Translations under genes and position numbers: made by a program | The notes under the pieces: model-generated | What the model saw: only the letters and a program-made list of their open reading frames with translations | What the model was told of the DNA's origin: nothing | Database searches by the model: none | Shown: positions 1-11,026 of the stretch, piece after piece | Layout of the letters: every line of letters begins with the position of its first letter | Position numbering within the stretch: position 1 is the stretch's first letter | Assembly: GCA_003344405.1 (NCBI GenBank) | Contig: NOWV01000026.1 | Location: 248,001 to 312,000, forward strand | Direction of reading: 5' to 3' | DNA: 64,000 bases | From: Trichoplax sp. H2 | Lineage: Eukaryota; Placozoa; Uniplacotomia; Trichoplacea

Positions 1-926
1 GCTTGGCTTACCCATACCTGGGCGAGTACCGAATATGCCATTTTATAAGAAGGTAAATTTGTGACTAAAGTTATATCCTATGAATTTATTAGCCTATTAC
101 TTGCGCTACTGACTAAGCCTGACACTTGGAATGTCGTAGGGGACAAAAAAATTAACCGATAATCCGGCTAATTACCAACCTTTCTGTCGACCATCTGTTT
201 ATATGGCGGAAAATGATAAAGACATTAGTTGCAGCGCAGATTCTAAGCGTTCATTATCCACAAGTGAAACTGTATCTGTTAGTTGATACTTAGTTTTTGT
301 ATTATGTAATAGCTAATCTCGTGCTGTATGCATTTAACAACGTCTACTAATTCTTAGGATGATGAAGAAATCGACTTTACCCTGAAAAATAGTGACGAGT
401 ACAAACAATTAATCAGGTTAAAGAAAATTAAGAAGATGCAAACTACTGTTAGAAAAGTACAACATCATGGATATCAGGTAATTCTATACATTATTCGTAC
501 ACCATTGCAATGTGGGTGTTAACGAAGCTGCGATTTGATCACTAGAAGAATTTAATGATATTGTTTCTAGTGTGATCGCTGTGGGATGGAGCCCATTTTA
601 GGACCTAGGTTTCACTGTAAAGATTGTCCAGCTGACGATTCCGTTGACTTTTGTAAAGACTGTGTTATTAGGTATAAAATTTCTCTTCAGATTATCTTTG
701 CATTAATTAATTTACTTATTCGATGATTTTCGTACTTCAAACATTATTTAGTCCTATGGAAATCAGATTGCATAAACTAAATCATGAATTGCAAGTGTTC
801 AATCGCCCGTTCTATGTTGACGACGATTATATTGGATATACTGGAGGAAGTGGACATGTTGAACAATCAACCGGATACACTACAGGCTATAGTTACTTAG
901 ATCCAAATTATATACCAAATGATTAG
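1..926 (+). CDS. ZZZ3: ZZZ3-like ZZ-type zinc finger protein, 3' part
   Basis: This is the C-terminal part of an orthologue of ZZZ3, a histone-reading subunit of the ATAC acetyltransferase complex in the nucleus. Exons are 1..52, 140..271 (277 is an alternative donor), 358..477, 571..671 and 752..926, with phases matching at each junction. The first exon reads [16 protein letters not shown], which resembles the segment after the SANT/Myb domain. The second contains [11 protein letters not shown]. The fourth carries the ZZ finger, [19 protein letters not shown] then FCKDC, and the last supplies the closing HKLNH pair. The protein ends [12 protein letters not shown], close to the family tail YLDPNYFP. 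The SANT domain and start lie outside the window. ZZ cysteines and histidines look intact. An ATG-like start at 723 is intronic and is not used. Confidence 0.93.
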
Positions 927-2845
927 TATTTTTTTCATATTAGTCATTTATGCTATTTGAAATATACAGTGGGTTTCTCTGATTTCTTTTCTTCATCAAA
1001 CTAGATTTGATTATAAGTTACAGCTGCTTTGATCATAACAATGCTGGAATAGCTGCAATCGGTATCTATGTATGCTGTTAATTAAACATACGGTAAGCAG
1101 TAGTAACGCTATGATGATATTAAATTACAGACGGAGTCGATATTAGCATTATAGAATAACATCAGAGGAGCTTATGCTACACATGTGAGCGTAAAATTTA
1201 AGTCTTAATTTGTACCTATATATAATAAGTATTTCTAAAATTTTATTAAGCAACATAATCGTTCTAAATCAGTAATCTTTTTACTGTAGATAAATAGATT
1301 TAAAATTTAGAAATTGTCGAGAGAGAAATACGAGTATTTATGCTAATAGTAGACTCCTATTAATAATTAATTAATATGTCATGTTACTGTAATATCGCTC
1401 GCTATTCACTTTTAGCCAAATTTTTAATTATATTTTGAATATATTAAATAAATATAAATATTTGTACTTATAGCAATTAATCTGATCTTTAAGAAGGTTT
1501 CAAACGTTTTCACCTTTGCTGAAGTTATGCACTGTATTGAATAAGTATTCGGAAAATTTATTAGCCATAAAAATATTCATAAACTACATTATAAGTATCT
1601 TGTATCTATTAAATCATATATTTTGTTTACAATCATTAAAATACCGTTTGCGTCTGTAATCAGTTCTCTACGTATTTATACTTTTAAACTACGAATATTA
1701 CTTGTTGGTATGATTACAAACTAAGTTTACAAAAGATAGTACTTTATTGAGTGCAATAATAAAACTGAACTGAAGATGAACTAAACTATCTGAGAAATTT
1801 AATCTTTTAGCATGATCCTAATTTAGACCTCATAACTCGTAATAGTCATGTTAGACACTGAGAAGTAATGTAGACTACAATACAGTAATATTAGCATCAT
1901 CCCTATGATGACAGCTATTAGCAACAATATTTTGTTATGATATTAATTCGCGATATGCAGTACTAATCCTATAAATGGCATTTAATACATTGGTCGCTTG
2001 ATCCAATGATTAAAGTGTGTGTATCTGCATGTAAGTTTTGATATTCTACCTATGTCTTTGATTTACTTTGTAGTCTTAGTATTAATCAATAGTGATGCAT
2101 GCAGACTTTGATAAACTAGTAGCAGATACAGAAATGAAAAAGATCTCTGAAATTCTTTTACATCTTGTATTTGAACCTTAACTGATAGGAATAAGCATCC
2201 AGGAGTAAGAACATCTATATACGATGAAATTGCAATTATCATTGTCACAACAATTACAATTAGTCAACACTAAGGTTTGACTACAAAACATACAATAAAT
2301 AACAGTAAAAATTTTAACAACTCGCTATAAACCAACTTCAAATATGAACTCATAAAAGGATTTCATAGTAGAAGTAAAACTTTCCGTACGATGTAAGTAG
2401 TAAAATAATCATTTTCGTATAGTTTGCAAAATTGCAAATTAGTAAATTCATTCACTAAACCGTAATATGAAAGTTTTACTAGCAGCTATTACCTAATTAA
2501 CTCCAAATAATTTAGAGAATCAATAAATGTCTTTTACTATATTACAATACACTATGATAATTAATGGTCTTGACATTTCATAACTAAAGAACTCTCATTA
2601 CGTTCTTCGATTTACAAACGCTTATCGCACGAACATACTGTAGTAAGCTGTACAGTAGATATTCAAAGGCTTTAGTTAAATAATTACTATAGTAAATACA
2701 TCGACCATTTAATACCAGAAAATACACTAAGAACATTAGCTAACTTATGAGAATAGCAGTTTATGGCCGTTAACAGTGAGTCGATATGAATCGACAGTAA
2801 TCCTGATCGAGATATTTCAAAAAAGGTAAAATTTATTTTATATAT
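927..2845. other. Intergenic, tail-to-tail ZZZ3/DAXX
   Basis: This AT-rich spacer separates the ends of two convergent genes and should contain both 3' UTRs. I see no splice-supported exon, RNA gene or mobile element in it. A short minus-strand open frame at 2063-2248 has no exon signals or family resemblance. Confidence 0.6.
2832..2837 (-). terminator. Candidate poly(A) signal for DAXX
   Basis: AATAAA on the minus strand starts nine bases after the DAXX stop codon. It is the nearest canonical hexamer. In so AT-rich a sequence the hexamer occurs often by chance. Confidence 0.4.
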
Positions 2846-4351
2846 TTAGGAATTTAATTTAGCTCTTTTGATAGTCCAAGCTTCTTCATTCTCTGATGGA
2901 TTCAGTTCAGAAATAGAAGATATTCTCTCATCGTTTTTTCTCTTCAATGTATGTAGTAACTTTTCTTCATCAATGTCACTATTTTCTTCTTCAGTATTAG
3001 TTTCATCTTCGCTTTCTTCACTGGGTTCAGACTTATCTGCGTTAGTTATTGTAAAATGATGGTGCTATTAGTAAGTATAATATAATTGGCAAAAGTGATA
3101 AATTCTAGGCAGTACGAGCATAAATGGCGGTGATGTTCTATCGCTAATTGTGACTACAGCTACCTGGAAGTAGATATTGTGTAAATACTGTCCGCTCACC
3201 ATTTGAGATAAAGTATAGCAGACAGGTCACTACTAGTCTACATGTCTAAAGTTATCAACAAGGTGAATCACTCTTTACTCACTATCTCGGATATCATCTT
3301 GAATCTTAGAAAACTTTAGAATGACTTCTTTTTCTCTTTCTTGGCCAATTTTCAAACTCTTATCTAGATCTTCTTTCAGAGTTGGATTGTTAATGGCAGG
3401 GTCTTGCTCATTAGGTTTAAGGTGATGTCTTATCTCCAGATTTAATTCTTCCAAGCGTCTTTTGCGTATTTTATGACAAACCTCACGGAATGCCTCCTTT
3501 GCTATATCGTCATGCTGTCGCTGCGTTAGCCCTAATTTATATTTCCGATTGGCAGAGGTAACAATATCTTTGATATCAACAAAATCAGGCATACATAATG
3601 ATTGCACTAATAGTGCTTGTTGCTTTCTATGTTTAGCTCTGCTTTTTATGGTACTGTTGTGGTTACGATAGTATTGTGCCTTCAAAAATTTAGTCACCTC
3701 CTTATTAATATCACGATAACGGGTATTGCAAAACTGACGAAATGGTGGTTCTAATACAGAACGACTTCGAACTAGCTTATTCATTTTTTCTACGATAGCA
3801 ACACTTTTCTTTTTCAATTTAGAAATAAGTATGTATATACTCCCACTATTATCTAAATCTTCAAGCGACATATCATCGTATTCATGCTTGTTTATCAATT
3901 TGTTATATTTCCTTAAATCCGTTTCATATTTTTTTAATTTCTGTAGTGTCTGATCATCAAGGAGTTCTTTCCATTCTACATTTAAATCAGAGCCACATTC
4001 AGGTAACTGATCACTTTGAATGTTGTTATCGCCATCATTTAGCGTAGTATTAGGTGGCAAAGTTTCATTAACTTCTGTAGATCTGGTTGTAACATTACCG
4101 CTAGCACTCGAAGATGACGATGAAGGACATACATAACTTGACGAAAGCTTCAACTTTTCACTAGGATCGTTAGTGTTGATCGCGGTATTCGCTCGTAAAT
4201 GCGAGGTATCTGGTTTAATAATATGGCTTTCTGACCTCGAACCTGAAACATCATTTGGCTGCTGGATCAATGTTGATCGTGGTTGGCTATCTAATTCATC
4301 CGAACTACTACTAATGAAGATCACGTCACTTTCCATTTTGAGCGCTTGCAA
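2846..4351 (-). CDS. DAXX: DAXX-like histone H3.3 chaperone
   Basis: Two exons, 3283..4351 and 2846..3036, joined at a strong donor (gtgagt) and a CAG acceptor in matching phase, give 419 residues. The N terminus has a SUMO-interacting type motif, VIFI followed by SSSSDE at about residues 10-19, which places the start by analogy with the N-terminal motif of vertebrate DAXX. A Ser-rich linker follows. Residues about 125-355 resemble the DAXX histone-binding domain: MSLEDLDNSGSIY, FCNTRYRDINKEVTKFL, YKLGLTQRQHDDIAKEAFR and RRLEELNLEIRHHL. The second exon is strongly acidic (SEPSEESEDETNTEEE), as in DAXX. The family deposits H3.3 with ATRX at silent chromatin. The N-terminal four-helix bundle of vertebrate DAXX seems absent, so the protein is well short of the roughly 740-residue human form. 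A TACTGTAC array lies just upstream. Confidence 0.88.
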
Positions 4352-4445
4352 AATGCTGCAATCTTCTAATTAGACAGCTTCGACACTCTTTTAACCTTGA
4401 CAGTCCTGGTCGTAGAGATGACTGTTTTAGTGACTCTCGCCAGGT

Positions 4446-4732
4446 GTACTGTACTGTACTGTACTGTACTGTACTGTACACTCAGTGTACTGTACAGTAT
4501 GTTCCAGAGTTGTTACAGCCTACAGGTATCTCTACAGTACATTGTGGGACTCTACACTGTAGAATTTGCACTCTGCTGTACTGTACAGTACTGTACAGTA
4601 CTGTACTGTACAGTACAGTACTGTATCTTGGTGGCTCTGGTTATACTGTACTGTACAGTACTGTAAAATACTGTACAGTACTGTAAAATACTGTACAGTA
4701 CTGTACTCTACAGTACTCTACAGTACTGTATG
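4446..4732. promoter_or_regulatory. TACTG/CAGTA palindrome array 1 (DAXX upstream)
   Basis: About 290 bases are dominated by a 5-nt unit, TACTG, and its complement CAGTA. The left end is a run of about seven units in one orientation; further right the orientation flips repeatedly, making perfect palindromes such as TACTGTACAGTA. The array begins about 95 bases upstream of the DAXX start codon. Long open frames through it are an artefact of the short period. A promoter role is inferred from position; a simple satellite is the alternative. Confidence 0.6.
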
Positions 4733-7576
4733 GTAACGAATGTGTTAGTACTGTAAATTGAGATTTATTTACATGTGTATTTACTGTTTATTTGTCATTA
4801 TACTGTATATAAATCTGTAGCTCTCATTTGATTTCGATTTTGATTTTACAGTTAATTAATCGATTTTTTATAGTCTTTCGGTAAATAATATAAGGAATAA
4901 TATAATATGTATGCTGGAAATGGTACAGGAACAGCACGATGCAATACAGTAAAGATAAAAATCACTGTACATTTATGAATGAACTTAAAATTGTCGCTTA
5001 TTTACTGCAATGTTACGATTCATCATTAATCGTTTTTTTATTTATTTAGCTTAGAGAGCAAAATTGCACTTTGGAAACTACAGTACAGTAAAATCCACTT
5101 CACTTTTTATACTGTACACTTGATTTACAGTATTAAGTTTAGTACGAACGTGTAAAGTACATTATGATCCGACATCTTTTCTAGTATATTTAACTTATCT
5201 AGAAGTGCACTGACAACGGGCGATTCGATTCGGAAGTCGACTTCGAGCCGAGCTCAATAAAAGCGTAGGGATACCTATAACAATTTACTGATCAAGTCCA
5301 ATCTTCAACAATTTTATACTTTAACCCCTTGTTTATGATCTGTTGTGAAGAACGTGTGTTATCTCCTGATCTGTTTATGTTCCTGCATTTCTCTTTTTAT
5401 TAACCGACAACAAGATTTTTAATTTTCCGAATTATTAAAATGATTTCAACACACCAGTAAAAGCGATTTCCCAAAATGTAAATATTGCACGATGCTGTAA
5501 ATCAATACTACACACTGTTCAGCGTAAAAGGTGTTGTATGTGCTGTATACTATAAGCCATGACCGTTCAGTCAATCACGCCGTTGTGATGCGCTGCTTTA
5601 GAAGTTTTGATTTCAGAAACCTAATTTCTGGCTAAATTCCCATTCTAAACTTACCAAATATTGTATACAGTAATTACTGTAGGCTGTAGTTATTGTCCAT
5701 AACAATTTTCAGATAAGTTGAAAGTATATACGCGTATCCATCAGTTTCGCGTATTACACTACAATGTAAATAGCTTTTAGCTAAAGGTTCTCTCATATTT
5801 TGTCAGTTATGTAAATATACTCGTGTTGATTTAGTAACACGTCTAAACTTTGGAGAATAGCGTTCAGTATAAATTAGTTTAAGGACCATCAGCATGTACG
5901 CATCCTTGAAATAAAGATGATTTGAATAGGCACATTTTGAATAATAGAAGTTTAATTCTTCATTATATAATTATGTATTCATTGAATTTTTTCCATATCA
6001 TTTTAAAGTTGAATGCTAATAACGGCTTACGGTTTTTCACATGACAGCCTTTCATCTCTATTCTAAATGGTTTGTGTTTATGTACCTTAATCTCACCTAC
6101 CCATTCCATAATTTTAGTTCTCCTTCATACCCTCCTTACGGCCAGTTCATAAGTTCCAGGATATAAAGCTAATGTACATCTTAAACTCTATTATTAAGAG
6201 AAAAATTGACGTACGATACTGGTTTTACCAAACGCAGCCATCCCCCGCATTCTTGCGTAACATAATAGCGTTTTAATTCGTACTGTACAGTATATAACTT
6301 AATTTAAGCCGCTACGTAATCATTTGTATCAAAATGATCCTGCTTATGTTGTTATGTATCTTGATAATTCGCCCTCCTTTTGATGTCTATACACGTACTC
6401 ACAACAAGTTAACATCTCGCAAGCAGTATTTACTGAATTTATACGCGTATGTTTAATTTACAACGTAAAAGTATAAAATGTAGAGTAATGAAAGGCAGAG
6501 AGGTATTAATGGACAAATGGGGGTGCTGTTAGTACCATGTACTCTCATTTAAGTGCAGTATCATATACAGACAGATATGTTATTACCATAGTAGCTCATA
6601 ATACGCACAACGAGCTACATTAATGACAGAATGATATCATATAACATAAATCTTGCATCCGAAGCAACTGTAAGCATTTATTTTAATTGCTACATTGTAC
6701 ATGAAGACACAAATTGGCGATTTTAAAAAACGCCATCAGAAGTTCCTCGAAGGTTTTTGACCAATGCATATTATCAACACATCTCTGGTAACATTTTGAT
6801 AGTATTTCAGCGAATTATTATTTAATTATGTAATATATATGAGAGCTATAGCAATGGTAAAATTAGAAAATGTTCTCATAGCATAAATTTCCCTATCACA
6901 AAAGGGTATCAGGCACAGTAACAAATTAGGTATTATTTAACCAGAAATTCTTGGTTCTAGTGTAATGTCGCTAAGTGATTAAGAGGCGAATATCCAGAAT
7001 CCAGGAATAAATCATCAAAGGGCAATATAAAAAGACGCTGTTGGGCAGTATGCAATCAATGCCATTTATCGCTAACTAAAGTATACGTGAAATTACGTAC
7101 TGCAGCTTGTAGGTGTTTCCAATTATTCTACTTAATTACTGTCGTAACTTAAACACTATGTTGAGCACCAAGAGTCTATTAATCATCTAGCAGATGATGT
7201 ACACCACAGCGAATTGCTGTTACTAGGCTTGTCAGTAGCTATACATCTACAAATCAACCTGAAAGTAACACATAGTGTGATAATGCTACGGTATATCTAA
7301 TCTAACAATATATGAACAAATATACCAATAGAAATTGTAATGAATTATAATAACAAACGCATACTCGCAACAATACCTGAATTTGCATTCCAGACTGCAT
7401 GACCCTCACAATCTTAACATTTCAGGTATAATTATAATTAATAATGATATGCACCCAGATCATTTCAAATGATCGACTAATACTGGTTGCATAATATGTC
7501 AAATAAATTAGATTATCGACTATTTTCAAAAATGATAGCAGAGGTTAAACCTTTATAGGCAAATATAACAATATCT
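4733..7576. other. Intergenic between DAXX and the WDR47 3' end
   Basis: No exon set could be assembled here. It holds scattered single copies of the TACTGTAC motif (for example near 5080 and 6280), and a small CpG-rich patch around 5218-5255 with a perfect 12-base palindrome GAAGTCGACTTC at 5233-5244. The right end should contain the WDR47 3' UTR. Confidence 0.55.
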
Positions 7577-10414
7577 CTATACAGTCAACAACTTCCATAA
7601 AGATGCTTCTCCATCTGCGCTAGATGATACGAAAGCATACTGTTCTGGATGCCATGAAACTTTTAGTGCTTTATCTGTGTGTTGACCGACGACAAATGAT
7701 GGATAGCTATTTTCATAACCATTCATATCGGTAAGTATTAAAGTACCATCGTATGAAGCTGATAATAAATACCTAGAGTCTGGTGAAAACCTCAAAGATC
7801 TACAATCTTCATTATGAGGATGAAACGTATGCAAAATCTTATCTGCTTTTATATCGTATAAAACACAAACACCGTCTTCACGCCCCATGGCAGCTAAATT
7901 ATTGCTATGGTTAACACATAAGGATGTTATTCCTTGTTTTACTGGAGAATCTGACAATTTAAAGGTTTTCGCACATTTTCCGCTATTGATATCCCACATG
8001 CATACAACGCCGTCAGTAGACCCGGAAATTAATTTTTGATAACCCCAGGAATATAAGGCCAAGACATGTGCGCTATGTCCTTTTAGGGACGTTAGTAATT
8101 GTTCACTTCCACAATCTATGATATTTATAGCACAATCGCCTCCTCCACCTGATATAAGAAAAGACGAATGATCTGTGTCGAATGTTACGTCGCGGACAGT
8201 TCCATCGTGGAAGTTAAAATCTTGGACTGATCCAGCTGGGATAAAGTCATTATTATCAAATCGCAATAATTTAACAGATTTATCGTTAGAACCCGTTGCA
8301 AGCAATTCACCAGACCGATTCCAGTTAGCGCAATAAATAGAGCCACGATGGTGTCTCTCTCTAAAAAAAAATACTCTAGGTTCTGGTGGAGGGACGTTAG
8401 GATCAAATCTGCATTATTAAAGCAAATGAATGCAATTTAGACACACGTTCACATGATATGATAAATACGAAACATTTTCATATAAATCTCTATTCAACTT
8501 ACTCGCCGTTTGCATGTAAAAGCTCCGCAGAACATATGCGCAGTACTCTCGAATTTGAACCAACAACAAAAGCTTCGCCGTTAGGGTGGAATGCAACCGT
8601 TCTGACAGCCTGTGATGCGTTCATAGTAGCAATATTTGCAAACAGTGGTCTTGTAATTTTCTGCCTAACAGGCTCCGACTTTAAAGTGTAATGCAACAAA
8701 CGATAAAGATTAAAGACAGTCACTAAGATATGCCATGTAATTAAAAAAAAAATTCATATCATGTCTGCTAAACGGCTCATTACGTGTCATTACCTCAGTC
8801 CCTTCTACTTCCTCGTTGCGATCTATTATTTCATCATGGCCGTAATGTAATTCATTCATAGTATGGCTTTGATTGGTGATTTCACTTCCAATCAAAGCGT
8901 TATCTGTTTCCTCAGTGATGATAGAGGAACTCGATGGCACAATGTGAGGAGCATCATTATGAGGACCATCACTGTTCGCGCTGCTAACGGTGGTTGCTAC
9001 TTCTTGTAAAGGTTGTTCACCTAAGTTCTCTCTTGGCAAATTTTCTGCTTTATCTATGAGAAACGGCAGGCTTTCCTTTCTGCTATCAATTATGTAGGAT
9101 TAAAAACAAGATATAATACGAAAAAGTATTACTACATTGATAACTTACTGATTGCAATTGAAGTATGAAGTTAAAGATACAATAACAATTAAGGCAGACT
9201 ATCAAGAGAATAACTGAAAACGTAAAAGCTATTCGAAATGGACTATTAATTATTTCTAGGAAGTGCACACAAAGAGACCTGTTCAGTAAGTAAAGCACCC
9301 AATACATGTGTTATAGACATTTATAACTGTACTTCTTAGTTTATCATCATCCTCTAATCTGCAAGTACACTTACGTAGACGCTTTAGACTGCAAGTGCAT
9401 TCCGGATAACACTTTGTAATTGTAGAACCTTTCTAAGGAAGCTGATCTGTTCCTAAATTTGCGATTTGTAGATTCACTGCTGGTGAAATAATGTGAGTTT
9501 GTTGGAATTGAAATACTACGTCGCATCTTGCATGATTGGTTATTAAGTCTTTTGTCATAGCTATCAGTATCTAGCTCCTTGTAATGATTATCAATAGCTT
9601 CTTTCATAACAGTGGTTTGAATTTCCCCGAGCTTGAATGGCCATGCATTTGGTGGTATCTTTTTCATTACATCGTATATATAACAGTTACGATCTGCAAG
9701 CGGATTTAGTAAATCTAATTTTCGATTAGCAGAGTCCATCATCGCTTCTTTAGCAACTTCCATTTTTTTATTATAATTTGAGTAAATATCTTGTAAGCAT
9801 CCTTTGCTTAATAAAGTAGTTAATCGATTAACATTTATTAACTTACTTCTTTCATATTCGTCTTGCACTCCTTTCTGGAGTTTAGTACTTGGAGATTGAT
9901 TTAAATAAATTTCAACTAATGGTAAAATTTGATAAAAACACTCCACGCGACCACTGATAGGAGTCCACATCTTATAGTCTTCCAAATTTCGATGATCCTC
10001 TAGAGTTAATAACCAACATAGCCTATTAAACTGGTCTTTATCAGGAGAACATATTTTTAATTCTTCCAAACAGTTGTGTAATATATTTACTGAACGGCCG
10101 TTTTGCATTTTCCAATCACTTAACAGCTCTAGAAATTTTTGCTTTAAACATATAAACTTGAAGAGTTTGCAGTTAAACCCAGGTACTTCTTGCAAGGGTT
10201 CAATAAAGGCTATGGCCTCCATAAATTTACCATCTAAAATTAAACTTCTAAGGAAAGAGAGATTATAGGGATAATCATAATCATTGATACCACTCTCCTT
10301 TTCTAATGCCACCATGGCAGCATACAACTTCCATTCACGCAACTGGGACAGCATTAACCGAATAACCTGTCGACGATCTATAAACACATTCATGCAGTCC
10401 ATTGCTATCTCCAA
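7577..10414 (-). CDS. WDR47: WDR47 (nemitin)-like LisH/CTLH/WD40 protein
   Basis: Four exons in phase, 9375..10414, 8784..9079, 8503..8722 and 7577..8408, give 795 residues (human about 919). The N terminus carries LisH and CTLH domains (residues about 13-110; VIRLMLSQLREWKLYAAMVA, then ALEKESGINDYDY). A low-complexity middle follows, then a C-terminal WD40 propeller starting at AVRTVAFHPNGEAFVVGSNS and including HHRGSIYCANW, LLATGSNDKSVKL, GHSAHVLALYSWGYQKLISG and the end HPEQYAFVSSSADGEASLWK. Splitting of the WD part over two exons makes it look like separate genes, but it is one. WDR47 proteins act at microtubules with MAPs and CAMSAPs in neurons and cilia. The donor of the second exon is less certain than the others. 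The gene is divergent with SCFD2, and a TACTGTAC array lies between the two starts. Confidence 0.92.
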
Positions 10415-11026
10415 AATACAAAAACTGCTTTAGGCTGAAAATAATAACAATGAAGTAGCCAGTAAAATGTGTTTCGGTAAATAAAATTAAATAGATTTTA
10501 ATTTAATTTTTACTGTAAATTAAATCGAGTGCAATCAAGGATAAATAAATTTACTGTACTGTACTGCACTGTACCGTAATTGACGGGACAACTACAGTAC
10601 AGTACAGTACAGTACTGTAGGTCATGGAGGTAAAACCATACAGTACAGTACAGTACAGTACAGTTAAGAAAAAGATACTTAATACTCAGTAGTTCAAAAG
10701 TCATACAGTATAGTACCGTACTGTTGTAAGTGTACAGTAAGTAGAGACCATTTGTAAGTCTCATTCAACCTTTACTTTTAGCTCTTTTTAGTCCTAACTA
10801 CTAAACAAGATTGCTCTATAACTGTGGACTACTAAAATCTTCCTTTAAAAACGTACGAAATAAGGTTCAATTTCTGACTTTCATGAGAAGAATTCTCTAA
10901 ACAGAGCATCTTCACTCGCCTGATTTTTGCTATCAAGAACTTCATTTTGAAAGCATTCGCAGATCAAGAGTCCCTCACTACTAGTTTTAACAGCAGTAAG
11001 TTAGATACACAAGATCGAGCAAAGTG
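10415..11026. other. Divergent promoter region WDR47 / SCFD2
   Basis: Only about 610 bases separate the two start codons, so both promoters must lie here or overlap. The left half carries the palindrome array listed separately. The right half (10741-11026) shows no array, no exon and no obvious TATA-type core element that can be singled out in AT-rich sequence. Confidence 0.7.
10551..10740. promoter_or_regulatory. TACTG/CAGTA palindrome array 2 (WDR47/SCFD2)
   Basis: Several runs of the 5-nt unit in both orientations lie here, including ACTACAGTACAGTACAGTAC ending in a short inverted run, and a second pure CAGTA run near 10640-10663. Degenerate units (GTACCGTA, GTACTGCAC) are interspersed. 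The block lies about 137 bases from the WDR47 start and about 287 from the SCFD2 start. Confidence 0.6.

Noticed and set aside
723-751. Start of a short gene at 723
   Set aside because: The bases before 752 are intron; the acceptor at 751 joins the frame to the ZZ-finger exon of ZZZ3.
4397-4686. Overlapping plus-strand open frames rich in Tyr, Cys, Thr, Val and Leu
   Set aside because: They are translations of the 5-nt-period TACTG array, whose period keeps frames open; there are no exon signals or family likeness.
8499-8723. Separate small WD40-type gene
   Set aside because: Phase-matched junctions show it is the third exon of WDR47, not a gene.
10510-10764. Minus-strand open frame of 84 codons
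   Set aside because: It runs through palindrome array 2 and repeats the same YCTVLYCT-type peptide; it lies in the WDR47/SCFD2 promoter interval.
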